Below, one piece after another: positions 50,845 through 62,659 of a stretch of DNA of 64,000 nt. Each line of letters begins with the position of its first letter. The stretch's first letter is position 1. The notes beneath the pieces are model-generated. The model saw only the letters and a list, made by a program, of their open reading frames with translations. It ran no database searches and was not told the DNA's origin. Source of the stretch: Paulinella micropora (lineage: Eukaryota > Cercozoa > Imbricatea > Euglyphida > Paulinellidae); contig WBZZ01005292.1 in NCBI GenBank assembly GCA_019918135.1, forward strand, positions 1 through 64,000, in the 5' to 3' direction. A program made the translations under genes and the position numbers.

Positions 50845-53280
50845 CTAGCGCTGCAAATAAGTAGCTAGTGTCTTGTAGCCGGCCTACGTCCCAGTCCAAC
50901 AGCGCGCCCGTGAACCCGGAATGAGCAAAACCCCCCGTCTCAGCACTACTAGGAGAGAGAAGAGCGGGGGAGGATTTCTTTCCCTCTACTTATGCACCTG
51001 TCTGAGAACGAATAGCACACCCCTTCCCCCCTCGTGCGCCCGCCTGAGAAAAATCAGTAGCGAAGAGAAGGAAGGCGGCAAGAAGAGGGAACACATTCTT
51101 GGCGACAGGTGCCAAGCCGCCTTCGCTAAAAGCGCAGTCAAGAAACTTCAATTAAGGGAGAAGGAGGGGGGGCCCTCTCTCCTCCTCCCTCCCTCCCTTC
51201 TCTCCTTCCCTTCCAATTGTTAGCCCCCCGGAACCAAGTCTAAGACTGTCGATTTTAATAAAGAAAATTATACTTTTTCGTCGCCCCGCTCCCCTTTGCT
51301 CTGCACTTCCCTGCCTCTAGGGAAGGTGAGAGGGCCGAAAAACATTTTCGTGTGAGTAAAAGGCCCGCGGGGTTTCTACCCGCGGGAAAACGTCCAATTT
51401 CTCTGATAGCCTCCGGAACGGCTCCTGCTAAATTTGGCGCAAAATTGTGCCGTCCGGAGGTAGGGTGCGTGATACGGTTGAAAAAGGCAGTACGTCTTAG
51501 CCTTCCCGGGGAAACAGCCGTAGGCGGCAATTTGGCGCCAAAATCTACTTGCGCAAAAAGAAAATCACACACAGACGCTCGGCTGGGCCGCCGTGAGGAA
51601 GACGTCCTCCCCCTCCCTCTCACTTTCGTCGCCCCTCTCACCTTCGTCGCCCCTCTCACCTTCGTCGCCCCTCTCGCCTTTGTCGCCCCGCTCCCTTTGC
51701 TCTGCACCTCCCTGCATCTAGGGAACGTGAGAGGGCAGAAAAACATTTTCGTGCGAGTAAAAGGCGTACCGTTTCTCCACGCGGGAAAACGTCCGATTTC
51801 TCTGCTAGCCTCCGGAACAGCCGGTTCATTTGGGCCAAATTTTGCCGTCCGGAGGTAGGTTGCGTGATACGGTTGAAAAAGGCAATACGTCTGACCCTTC
51901 CCGGGGAAACAGCCGTAGGCGCCGATTTGGCGCCAAAATCTACCTGCGCAAAAAAAAATCACACACAGACGCTCGGCTGGGCCGCCGTGAGGAAGACGTC
52001 CTCCCCCTCCCTCTCACCTTCGTCGCCCCTCTCACCTTCGTCGCCCCTCTCACCTTCGTCGCCCCTCTCACCTTTGTCCTCTGCTTATTCCTCCCCCCCT
52101 TCCCTCGTCCCTTGTTTGCGCGTGCAAAAGCGTTCCAAAAAAAACTGTTGCTTTCCACTTTTCATATTCCTGCAGATATTTCCGCATATCCTTGCAGAGG
52201 GGAGAGGCAGGGAAGGAGGAGCAGGGGCGCGCCAAGAAAATGTAATTTACGCTGAATTAAAGCTCGACGGTGTCCTGTCCGTGCCATAGCTCGGCCACCG
52301 TGCGCAAGACCTGCGAAAATATGAAAAGAGGAAAAGAAAAAAAAATTTGCCCGACAACACAAAAAACAGACGAGGGGAAGAAGGGGGGAGGGGGTAGAGG
52401 GGAGAGAAGAAGAGGCAGAGGGAAGGGAGGGGGAGAGCACGAATTGTCTATTCCCCCGTCTGAGCAGAGAGTGGGAGCGGAGGGCAGGGGCGCGCTTCGC
52501 CGGTGTACAAGAAAAATTTAATAAAAAGTTTTACTGACAAGATTTCAATCTTGGAACTGAGAATAGAGAGAGGGAGAGGGAAAGGGCAGAGGCCGCGCCA
52601 GGAAAACGTAATTTACGCTGAATTAAAGCTCGACGTTCTTACGCTCGGGCACTGAAAACTAGGAGCAGAGCACCGTGCTCCAGCACAACCTGCGGCGAAT
52701 GGATGGCCGGTGGTCAAAGTGCCAGAAGGACAAGAGCCCCTTCACTTGCCCCGACGGCTTCCTGTCCGTGCCATAGCGCAGCCAACGTGCGCAAGGTCAG
52801 AAAGATATGAAAGGAGGGAGGGGGTTAGTGGAGGCGTTGCATGTATTTATTTCTTTTGCAGCTTCTGCGCCCTTCCCCTCCCCCCCCCCCTCCTGCTCCT
52901 TGAGCCCCCCTGGGCGCAGGGGGATAGGAGAGAGTAGAAGGGAAAGAGGAGGGTAGGGGCAAAGGGATTAGCGGAGGCGTTGCATGTATTTATTCTGTTT
53001 GCAGCTTCTGCGTCATTCACCCTTCCCCCTTCCCCTCCCCTGCTTCTGGAGCCCCCCAGGCTGCCGCTGCATCTAGCCCACTCGAAGATCTTACACTTGA
53101 GCACTGAAAACTAGGAGTGGATCACCGTGCCCCCAGCACGGCCCTGCGGCGGATGGATGGGCGGTGGTCAATCGCCAGGACAAAAGCCTCACTACTCCGA
53201 CGGCTTCCTGTCAGTGCCATGACTCGGCCACCGTGCGTCACCGCGCGTCTCCAAAAACAGACGTTCCATTTCTAGCGTCC
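50845..53280. repeat. Unique leader, two R4 units, composite unit, R2/R5
   Basis: 50845-51110 is mostly non-repeat with tracts and no clear gene. A diverged R1 lies at 51215-51275, R4 units at 51280-51730 and 51730-52080, R3 at 52100-52200, the composite R1-R2 unit at 52230-52520, and inverted R1 and R2 at 52530-52830. R5 is at 52830-52930 and 52970-53060, and R1/R2 at 53080-53240. The sequence 53241-53280 leads into the 99-aa gene and is not repeat. Confidence 0.7.
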
Positions 53281-53580
53281 ATGGACTTCGGTGCCGGGGA
53301 TCAGCTGTTTGAAGCTAGTTACACAGACGCGGACGTCGTGGCCTGTTACAAGAGGGAACTATACGCTGCGATGACCGACGCAATACAAAGCACGGCTATT
53401 GAGATCACGCAACAGCAGGCCATCGTTGAACGCTTAGCACAAGAGTTAGCAGCTAATGAAGCTTGGCGCCCGGGCTACAGAAGATACAAACACACGATTC
53501 ATGCTGACATCTGTAGCAGACTTCGTTCCGAACCGGCAAAAGAGCTTATTGAAACCATTCCGGATTGGATTGAAATCTAG
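53281..53580 (+). CDS. Hypothetical 99-aa protein, parent of a decayed family
   Basis: 99 residues from ATG 53281 (MDFGAGDQLFEASYTDADVV); an upstream in-frame ATG at 53164 lies in R2 and is rejected. The protein is acidic and helical, with ITQQQAIVERLAQELAANEA as a likely coiled-coil segment, and it ends ETIPDWIEI. Family not recognised. A pseudogene copy is at 20830-21083 and tail-only relics at 3923 and 26487. R8 follows the stop. The start of this copy is conserved in the pseudogene, which supports it. Confidence 0.75.
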   Translation: MDFGAGDQLFEASYTDADVVACYKRELYAAMTDAIQSTAIEITQQQAIVERLAQELAANEAWRPGYRRYKHTIHADICSRLRSEPAKELIETIPDWIEI

Positions 53581-56500
53581 GAAGGCAAACCCCCCCCCCC
53601 CCTGAGACCGGCAAGCAGGTGGAAGAGAGAAAGGGCAGCACGCGGCACATCTTCGTCACTGCTCAGAGCGGAGTTGCAGAATTAAGTAAACTTTTTTTGG
53701 AGCCCACCAATGGGGGGGGGGGAGGGGTGGAGTAGAGGGGCGAGAGGGGGGGGGAGGGGAGCACAACCTGCCCCCTACTTCTCCCCTTCTTCCTCCCTCC
53801 TTCCCCCTTTCTATATCCCCCCTCCCCGTCTGTTCCCTTTGTTGTCAAGCAAATTTTTTTTTCTTCCTATTTTCATATTTTTCTGACCTTGCGCACGGTA
53901 GCCGAGCCATGGCACGGATAGGACGCAGTCGGGGTAAGTGAGCCCCTTGTCATGGCACATTGACTAGTATTGGGGGGCAGTACCATCCACCGCAGGGTCG
54001 TGCCGGAACACGGTGCTCCGCTCCTAGTTTTCAGTGACCCCCAGGTGTAAGGCCATCGGGCTTTGATGCAACGTATTCTTTTTGCACTCTCTTGGCGCGC
54101 GAGCAGAGCACAGACGGTGCCTGCTATTCTTTGTTGTACATTTCTTAGCGCGCCGACGGTCTTACGCTCGGGCACTGAAAACTAGGAGCAGAGCACCGTG
54201 CTCCAGCACGACCTGCGGCGAATGGATGGGCGGTGGTCAAAGTGCCAGGAGGACAAGAGCCCCTTCACTTACCCCGACGGCTTCCTGTCCGTGCCACAGC
54301 GCAGCCACCGTGCGCAAGGTCAGAAAGATATGAAAGGAGGGAGGGGGTTAGTGGAGGCGTTGAATGTCAACTTTGCATATGTGTACGCCTGGCGTGATAT
54401 AGCAGGAAAAAGCAGTATTGCCAGAAAATCCTGGAGACGCTGCCTTTTTCGGCCATATCACATGCACAGACCGCCAAGCCGCCTTCGCTAAAAGCGCCAT
54501 GAAGAAGTTCCAAAAAGTCTCGGCAAGGGAGAAGCGCTCTCCCCCCCTCCTTTTTTTCATATTTTTTTGACCTTGCGCACGGTGGCCAAGCCATGGCACG
54601 GACAGGACGCCATCGGGGTAGTGAGGCTTTTGTCCTAGCACATAAACCACCGCTCATTCATTCTCCACAGGGTCGTGCTGGAGCACGGTGCCCCGCTCCT
54701 AGTTTTCAGTGCCCAGGTGTAAGACCGTCGAGCTTTAATTCAGCGCATTCTTTTTTGCACTCTCTTGGCGCCCTCCTCCTACCCCCCTTCCCTCTCCCTC
54801 TCCTGGTTCTCAGTGTCAAGATTAAAATTTTGTCAGTGATTTTTCTTGTACATTCTTAGCGCGCCCCTACCCTCCCCCCTTCCCTCTCCCGCTCCCGATT
54901 CCGATTCAGACGGGGAAGGGGGGGGGGCCAAAGACAGATCGTGCTTGGAAAAAGGGAAAAAAGTTTTTTTGCTCGACAACCAAAAAATAGACGGGCAAGG
55001 GGAGGGGGCGGAGAAGGGTAAGGGGGCAGAATTGCAACAAAACTAAGAAGATTCCATTGAGCCCATGGCAGGGGGCACCCCCCCCTGTATCCTTAAATCC
55101 TTTCTGCCACCCTCCCCTCTTCCCTCCCCTGAGCCCAGGGGACTCAAAAGAGCAGGGGGAGGGAAAGGACGCAGAAGCTGCAAAAGAAATAAATACATGC
55201 AACGCCTCCACTAATCCCCCCTCCCATGCCGAACGCTTTCTCCCTTTCCTCTTACCGACGGGGGGATAATAGAAAGACAGATTGATCCTCCCCGGCCCCT
55301 TCCCCTCTTAGTTTTCAGTGCCAAAAATTAAAACTTTGTCAAGGATTTTTTTTTATTAATTTTTTTTACATTCTTAGCGCCCCCCCCTCCCTTTTTTCAT
55401 ATTTTTCTGACCTTGCGCACGGTGGCCGATTTATGGCACGGACAGGACGCCGTCGAGCTTTAATTCAGCGTATTCTTTTTCGTACTCTCCTGGCGCGCGA
55501 GCAGTGCACAGACGGTGCCTGCCAGGGTTCTAACATAGGCTACCGCAGAAACATGAAGTGGGCCGGATGCTGCTGCAGTCTGAGGGTGCCGTTGCAAGTG
55601 TCAAGTGTAATGCGTTGTCGAGCTTTAGCAAAAGTTCTCCATCTCCTAATTTCAGTGTCAAATGTAAGACCTTGTCGAGTTTTTATTAAAAAGGACTTTT
55701 CTTGCACTTTCTTGGCGCCCCACTCCCGTGCTTCTTCCCTCTCCCGCTCCCTGTTCTCAGTGCCAATATTAAAACTTTTTTAGGGATTTCTTTTTTTGCG
55801 TGATTCTTTTTTGTACATTCTTAGCGCGCCCCTACCCTCCGAACGACACCATTTGGCGCTAAATTTAGCAGGGGCCGTTCCGGAGACTAGCAGAGAAACC
55901 GGACGTTTTCCCGCAGAGAGAAACGGTACGCCTTTTGTTTTACTCGCACGAAATGTTTTCGGCCTTCTTGCCTCCCCCTCCCGCCTTCCCTGACGGTGGG
56001 GGAGTGACAGAACGGGACGACGAAAGTGAGAGGGGCGACGTAAGTGAGAGGGGCGACGCAAGTGAGAGGGGAGGGGGGGGGACGTCTTCCACACGGTGGC
56101 GTTTGGGCGTCTGTGTGGGATTTTCTTTCGCGCAAGTAGAATTTGGCGCTAAATTGGCGCCTACGGTTGTTTTTCCGGGAAGGCTAAGACGCACTGCCTT
56201 TCTCGACCATATCACACGCCCTACCCTCCGGACGGCACCATTTGGCGCTAAATTTAGCAGGGGCCGTTCCGGAGACTAGCAGAGAAACCGGACATTTTCC
56301 CGCGGAGAGAAACGGTACGTCTTTTTTTTTACTCGCATGAAATGTTTTCGGCCCTCTTGCCTCCCCCTCTCCCCCTTCCCTGACGGTGGGGGAAGTGACA
56401 GAACGGGACGACGTAAGTGAGAGGGGCGACGTAGCTCGGGGGGCTCAAAGAGCAAAGGGCAGAACTGAACACAAAACTAAGAAGATTCCACTTAGTTCAT

Positions 56501-56900
56501 GCCCGGGCGCCCCCCCCCCGCATCCAAAGATTCTTTCTACCACCCTCCCCTGCCCCTTCCCTCTATCAGTTTTCAGTGCCAAGTGTACAACTTTGTCGAG
56601 CTTTAATTCAGCGTAATTTTTGTTTTGTACTTTCTGGGCGCGCCCTCCTCCCTCTCCCGCTCCTCCCCGTTCTCAGATAAGAGGCAAAGACAAATCGTGC
56701 TTGTCCCTCCCCCTGCCTCTTTGCTCTCTCGTCCCATGTTCTTAGACAGGGTGACACTCTCTCCAGGGTGCCCCCCTCGCCCTCTCTTTTAAATTTTTCT
56801 TGTGCCTCCCCTCCCCCCTGAGCACAGGGATCTCAAAAAGCAGGGGGGAGGGGGGAGGGAAAGGCGCAGAAGTTACAAAGCATTTTCTGCGCTCCCCTGC
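53581..56900. repeat. R8, R2, R1, R7, R5, inverted R4
   Basis: R8 (53585-53720), purine tract, inverted R2 and R1 (53870-54090), a short R1/R2 block (54150-54350), R7 (54395), R2/R1 (54560-54770), R1 (54800-54870) and R5 (55130-55215). R1/R2 follow at 55305-55460 and R1 at 55590-55700 and 55755-55835. R4 units in divergent form lie at 55840-56220 and 56215-56440, with TTTGGCGCTAAATTTAGC palindromes, then R1 (56570-56640) and C/T tracts. No gene seen. Confidence 0.7.
54395..54460. repeat. R7 palindrome, copy 10
   Basis: Arms TGATATAGCAGGAAAAAGCAG and CTGCCTTTTTCGGCCATATCA, with the left flank TTTGCATATGTGTACGCC. Confidence 0.7.
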
Positions 56901-57805
56901 GCCTTCCCTCTCCCTCTCCTAGTTCTCAGTGCCGAGATTAAAATTTTGTCAGTGATTTTTTTTTATTAAATTTTTCTTGTACATTCTTAGCGCACCCCTA
57001 ACCTCTCCCGCTCCCGATCCTCAGACGGGGGACTAAGACAATCCATGCTTCCTCCTCCCCGGCCTCTTCCCTCTCACTCTCTTAGTTCTCGATGCCAAGT
57101 GTAAGGCTTTGTCGAGCTTTAATAACAAAAAATTCGTACATTCTTGGCGTGCCCCCTTCCCTTCCCCATCCCCCTGCCCCTTCTTTCTTTTTCTCTTAGT
57201 TCTCAGTGGCAATGACAGCTCGTGTTTCCTTTAAGTTCTCTGTCTTAGTTTCCAGTGCCAAGATTAAAACTTTGTCAAGGATTTTTGATTATTTTTTTAC
57301 ACCGGCGAAGCGCGCCCCTGCCCCTTCCCTCTCTCATTCAGTTTTCGGTTCCAAGTGTAAGAATCTTAGGAGTGATATAGCTGCAAAAGGGTAGTTCTAC
57401 CGGAAAGACCTGGAAGCACTGCCTTCTCTGGTCGTATCATAGTCGTGCAAAACTTAGCGCCAAATGAACGGTCCGCTCCGGTCTCTTTCTGCGGGTTTCA
57501 GCGGTGGTTTTCCCGCGGAAGAAACGCGCGCCAGAATTTTTTGTTGTTGCGCAAAGGACAAGTCTTGCGCACTCTCTCCCCTTTGGAGGGAGCGGGGAGA
57601 TAAGTGGGAGGAAGGAGAGAAGGGGGAGGGGGGTGGAAAAGCGGGGCGGGGAAAAAACCGGGGAAGAGAACGGGGGCGCCCCCTCCCTCTCCCCTCTTCC
57701 CTCCGTTCCCGCTCCCCTTTTTTCCGAGCAGAAAGATTTTTCTCTTTTTGTTTCTTTTTTTTGCACAAGATTTGTCGCCAAATTTGCGTATGTGTGCGCC
57801 TGGAA

Positions 57806-57852
57806 TGATATGGCCGAAAAGCCTGGAAATGCTGCCTTTTCCTGTCGTATCA
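57806..57852. repeat. R7 palindrome, copy 11 (spacer deleted)
   Basis: The left arm TGATATGGCCGAAAA joins GCCTGGAAATGCTGCCTTTT directly, losing about 20 bases of the left arm and spacer. Confidence 0.65.
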
Positions 57853-59059
57853 CATGCACAGACCACCAAGCCGCCTTCGCTAAAAGCGCCATCAAGAAAG
57901 TACCAAAAAGAAATGTACTTTAAAAAGTATCGACAGGGGAAAAAGGGAGGGGGGACGCCCGTTATTGAGGGGGGGGGGCTTACTTGAGGCGTTTCATTTT
58001 TTTGGTAGCCTCTGCGCTCTCCCCCTCCCCCTTGCCCTTCCCCTGTTCTTTGAGCCCCCCGGGCTCAGGGGGCTCACGGAGGAGGGAGAAGAAAAGGAAA
58101 GGGGGGGGGGCGCCCCCCCCCCCCCATTTGTGGGCTCCTAAAAAAAGTGCACTTAATTTTGCTCCCCCTTCAGCCCGCGCCTGCGGGCTGGTTTCTCAGT
58201 GCCAAGATTAAAACCTTGTCAGGGATTTTATTAAATTTTTTCTTGTACATTCTTAGCGCGCCCCTGCCTTCCCCCCTCCCTCTCCCGACGGGGGGGCTCA
58301 AAGAGCATAACTGAACACACAACTAAGAAGATGCCAGAGTTCATGCCGGGACGCCCCCCCTCCTGCCTCTTCCCTCTCGCACTCCTAGTTCCGGTGCCAA
58401 GTGTAAGGCCGTCGAGTTCTAATTTTTGTTTTGTAATTTCTTGGCGCGACCCCCTCCCTCTCCCGCTCCCCGTTCTCAGACGGCGGGGAGGATGCAAAGA
58501 CAGATCGTGCTTCCCCCCTCCCCTCTTCCTCTCTTAGTTCTCAGTGCCAACTGTAAGACTTTGTCAATTGCAAGTTTTAATAAAAAGAAATTTTATAAAT
58601 CTTGATGCGCGTCTCTCCCCCCTTCCCTCTCCTTCTCTCAGTGATATGGTCAGATTTTGGGAGTGATATAGCTAAAAAAGGCAGTTCTACCGGAAGAAAC
58701 GTGCGCCAAAATTTTGTTGTTGCGCAAAGGACAAGGCTTGCGCACTCCCTTCCCCTTTGGAGGGAGGAGGGAGCGAGGAGATAAGTGGGAGGGGGGAGAG
58801 AAGGGGGAGGGGGGAGAAAAGGTAGGGCGGGGGAAAAACCCGGGGAAGAGAACGGGGGCGTCCCCCTCTCTCCTCCCTCCCCAGCCCTTTAAGCAAACGA
58901 AAGGGGGGGGGGAGGGAAGGGTTTTCCTCCCTCTTCCCTCCCTCTCCCCTCTTCCCTCCGTTCTCTTTCCCCTTTTTTCCGAGCAGAAAGATTTTTCTCT
59001 TTTTTTTCTTTTTTTTGCACAAAATTTGTCGCCAAATTCACGTATCTGTGCGCCTGGAA

Positions 59060-59126
59060 TGATATGGCCGACAAAGGCGGTATTGCCAAAAAAAGCCTAG
59101 AAATGCTGCCTTTTCTGGCCATATCA
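59060..59126. repeat. R7 palindrome, copy 12
   Basis: Arms TGATATGGCCGACAAAGGCGG and CTGCCTTTTCTGGCCATATCA, the counterpart of copy 11 in the next unit but with its spacer intact. Confidence 0.7.
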
Positions 59127-61088
59127 CATGCACAGACCGCCAAGCCGCTAAAAGCGCCATCAAGAAAGTACCAAAAAGAAATGTACTTCAGCCGGAGTAT
59201 CGACAGGGTAGAAGGGGGGGGGGCGCCCGTCATTGAGGGGGGGGGGCTTACTTGAGGCGTTTCATTTTTTTGGTAGCCTCTGCGCTTTCCCCCTCCCCCT
59301 TGCCCTTCCCCTGTTCTTTGAGCCCCCCGGGCTCAGGGGGCTCAGGGAGAGGAGGGAGAAGAAAAGGAAGGGGGGGGGCGCCCCTCCCCCATCTGTGGGC
59401 TCCTAAAAAAAGTGCACTTGTTTTTGCTCCCCCTTCAGCCCGCGCCTGCGGGCTGGGTTCTCAGTGCCAAGATTAAAATTTTGTCAGTGATTTTTTTTAT
59501 TGATTGTTTCTTGTACACCGGCAAAGCGCGCCCCTACCCTCCCCCTTTCCTCTCTCGCTCCCGATCCTCAGACGGGGGACTAAGACAATCCATGCTTCCT
59601 CCTCCCCGGCCTCTTCCCTCTCACTCTCTTAGTTCTCGATGCCAAGTGTAAGGCTTTGTCGAGCTTTAATAACAAAAAATTCATACATTCTTGGCGTGCC
59701 CCCTTCCCTTTCCCTCCCCCTGCCCCTTCTTTCTTTTTCTCTTAGTTCTCAGTGGCAATGACAGCTCGTGTTTCCTTCAAGTTCTCTGTCTTAGTTTCCA
59801 GTGCCAAGATTAAAACTTTGTCAAGGATTTTTTATTATTTTTTTACATTCCTGCAAAAGGGCAGTTCTACCAGAAAGACCTGGAAGCACTGCCTTTTTCC
59901 GGTCGTATCATACAGTCGTGCAAAACTTAGCGCCAAATGAACGGTCCGCTCCGGTCTCTTTCCGCGGGTTTTAGTGGTGGCTTTCCCGCGAAAAAAAAAC
60001 GCGCACCAAAATTTTCTTTGGTTGCGCAAATGACAAGTCCTGCGCACTCCCTCCCCCTTTGGAGAGAGGAGGAAGCGGGGAGATAAGTGGGAGGGGGGAG
60101 AGAAGGGGGAGGGGGGAGAAAAAGCGGGGCGGGGGAAAAAAGGGGGAAGGGAAGAGAACGGGGGCGCCCCTCTCCCTCCTCCCTCCCTCGTCCCTCTTTC
60201 TTCTCTCTCCCCTCTTCCCTCCGTTCCCTCTCCCCTTTTTTCGAGCAGGACGATTTTTCTCTTTCTCTTTCTCTCTTCTTTTTTTTGCGCAAAGTTTGTC
60301 GCCAAATCTGCATATGTGTGCGCCTGGAGTGATATGACTAAAAAGGGTTGTATTGCCAGAAAAACCCGGAAACGCTGACTTTTTCGACAAGGGATAAGGG
60401 GGGGGGGCGCCCGGCATTGGGGGGTTAGTTGAGGCGTTTCATATATATTTTGTAGCCTCTGCGCTCTCCCCCTCCCCCTTGCCCTTTCCTTGTTCTTTGA
60501 GCCCCCCGGGCTCAGGGGGCTCAGGGAGGAGGGAGAAGAAAAGGAAAGGGGGGGGGCGCCCCTCCCCCCCATCTGTGGGCTCCTAAAAAAAGTGCACTTA
60601 TTTTTGCTACCCCTTCAGCCCGCGCCTGCGGGCTGGGTTCTCAGTGCCAAGATTAAAATTTTGTCAGTGATTTTTTTTCGCGTGATTTTCTTGTACACCG
60701 GCGAAGCGCGCCCCTACCCTCCCCCTTCCCGCTCCCGATCCTCAGACGGGGGACTAAGACAATCCATGCTTCCTCCTCCCCGGCCTCTTCCCTCTCACTC
60801 TCTTAGTTTTCAATGCCAATTGTAAGGCTTTGTCGAGCTTTAATAACAAAAAATTTCATACATTCTTGGCGCGCCTCCTTCCCTTTCCTGCTCTGCTCTC
60901 AGACGGAGAGGGGAGAGAAGAGGGAGGGGGGAGACAAAGCGGGGCGGGGGAAAAACCCGGGGAAGAGAACGGGGGCGCCCCTCTCTCTCCTCCCTCTTTC
61001 TTCTCTTCCCTCTTCCTCTTGTAGTTCTCAGTGCTAAATGTAAGACTTTGTCAAGTTTTAATTTTAAAAAACTTTTTTTTGCATTTTC

Positions 61089-61480
61089 TTGGCGCCCCAC
61101 GCGCACGCTTCTTTGGGCTGCCCGTTGACTTGGTGTCAGCTAGGCACAACGCCGCGCTGCCTTGATCCAACGAAGCCTTTGAGCGAATGCGGGGTAGGAG
61201 ACGGGGGCAGCTGGAAGGCGGCATCTTGCATCCGTGTAGTGGATAGGGCGGGGGTGTTCCCGCTCCTTGTTTCTTCCCACGCCGTGTCGTCGGCCCTGGA
61301 GCTGCGTGCGGGGCAGCTTGCGGACACACGCATTGTTATTCCATACGATTGCGAGCTAAACGTCTCCCTGGCGCTTATGAGCGAAGCTCGAGAGGTTCGC
61401 TTTAGTAATCATGGCCTGCTGGGCGCGTGCGCCGATTGCCTAGAACAGCTTGACGAGGGCGAGCAAGCGGTGTCGCCAAA
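61089..61480 (+). pseudogene. Gene fragment, both ends replaced by repeats
   Basis: An open frame with protein-like content (VVDRAGVFPLLVSSHAVSSA, LADTRIVIPYDCELNVSLAL, CADCLEQLDEGE) enters from an R1 module without ATG. It is cut at about 61475, where CGGTGTCGCCAAATCTGCG begins the left flank of R7. Family not recognised; the CADC motif alone is too little to call a zinc finger. Confidence 0.45.
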
Positions 61481-61956
61481 TCTGCGTATGTGTGCGCCGG
61501 GCATGATATGGCCGACAAAGGCAGCATTGCCGGAAAAACCTAAAACGCCGCCTTTTTCGGCCATATCACAGGCACAAGACCGCCAAACCGCCTTCGCTAA
61601 AAGCGCCATCAAGGAGGTACCAAAAAATCCGCCAGAACTCGTTCAGCCGGAGTCTCGACAAGGGAGAAAGGAGAGAGGGGGGGGGCGCCCGGCATTGGGG
61701 GGCTTAGTTGAGGCGTTTAATTTTTTTGGTAGCTTCTGCGCTCTCCCCCTCCCCCCTTGCCCTTCCCCTGTTCTTTGAGCCCCCCGGGCTCAGGGGGCTC
61801 AGGGGGAGGGGAAAAGAAAAGGGAAGGGGGGGGGGGTGCCCCCTGGATAGGCCTGCCTAGCTTGGCGCACCAACAATTGCTTGGTGCACTTTTCTCTCCC
61901 GGACAAGGCAGGCAATACTGCCTTTTTGCTCACAAGTGGTGTGCGCGATCTGGCGT
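61481..61956. repeat. R7 and R5
   Basis: R7 flank and palindrome (61504-61568), the ACCGCCAAACCGCCTTCGC right flank, a C/G tract, R5 (61700-61800), a second tract, then non-repeat sequence from about 61850 leading into the next pseudogene. Confidence 0.7.
61504..61568. repeat. R7 palindrome, copy 13
   Basis: Arms TGATATGGCCGACAAAGGCAG and CGCCTTTTTCGGCCATATCA; it has landed at the broken end of the gene fragment at 61089-61480. Confidence 0.75.
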
Positions 61957-62616
61957 CCCAGATAGTGTGCGCTGAAGGAAGTTGTAAACACGACTGTTGT
62001 GCGGCTGAAAGAACTTAACAACTCTGTCCCTCCAGCGCCAAGAGCTGCCAGTGGAGCGGGAGCCCTGCTCAACCCGCGCCCACTGCGCCGGCGGGTCGCC
62101 TCAATAGAGCACGAGGCAGGCAAACTGGTTTTCTCCTGGTCGTAGCGGGAATGTCTCTGGACGCAAAAAGCTGCGCACCGAGCCGCGGGGCTGTTGGCCC
62201 TGCTGGAGGAGAACGCCTTTGCGTCGTCGCCCGAGGTTCTGGCCAGGGTACGCTCTCGCCTCCTGTTCTTACACTGGTGGGGGGGGGGGGCATCTACAGC
62301 TACCTTCTGCTACAAAAATAGAACTAGCTTTGCATTTGTTACAGAAAATATGTTAGCCCGATCGCAGGCCAACATGGCAGTGCAGACTCACCGAGCGACC
62401 TCCACAGAGCGCTGGAAGTTAGATTTGGGCGATTCTATCACACTTTGTCTGCAAAGAGTCGGAAGCGAGGTTTCCACAAACCCTCCCCATGCTACTCTTC
62501 CAGTGTGCAAGCCAGCCGGTCCATTTGTCAACAAAAATGCGGTTAGTGCGTGTCACGCAAAATTCACCGGGTCAGGCACAGAGTCCGATTTTTTTTTGCT
62601 TGGCTACAACGTGTGA
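61957..62616 (+). pseudogene. Decayed gene, unidentified
   Basis: From about 61957 one frame reads LKEVVNTTVVRLKELNNSVP and RVASIEHEAGKLVFSW. It meets TAG at about 62143 and continues in the same frame as LLALLEENAFASSPEVLARV, crossing a run of 12 G (62279-62290) to CYKNRTSFAFVTENMLARSQ. It ends FFLLGYNV at TGA 62614-62616. ATG 62151 lies in a different frame that reads less like protein. AATAAA follows the stop (62627-62632). One stop codon, and possibly a slip at the G run, break the gene. Family not recognised. Confidence 0.5.
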
Positions 62617-62659
62617 TTTTTAATTAATAAACCATACTCGAGCGGGGCAGACGGAAAAG

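Larger units (their letters stand above)
56901..61088. repeat. Long near-tandem repeat units (R1-R6-R7-R5-R9)
   Basis: A unit of roughly 1.2-2.5 kb recurs. R1 with CAATGACAGCTCGTGTTTCC occurs at 57205 and 59755. R6 occurs at 57435, partially at 58690, and at 59920. R7 occurs at 57806 and 59060, with a decayed one at 60337. R5 with a C/G tract and R9 with its hairpin occurs at 57970-58260, 59220-59520 and 60410-60700. A CGGGGGACTAAGACAATCCA block occurs at 57025, 59570 and 60745. The copies share small variants, so amplification is recent. No gene seen. Confidence 0.8.

Noticed and set aside
53164..53280. Upstream ATG for the 99-aa gene
   Set aside because: It lies in R2 sequence shared with gene-free sites; the pseudogene copy supports ATG 53281.
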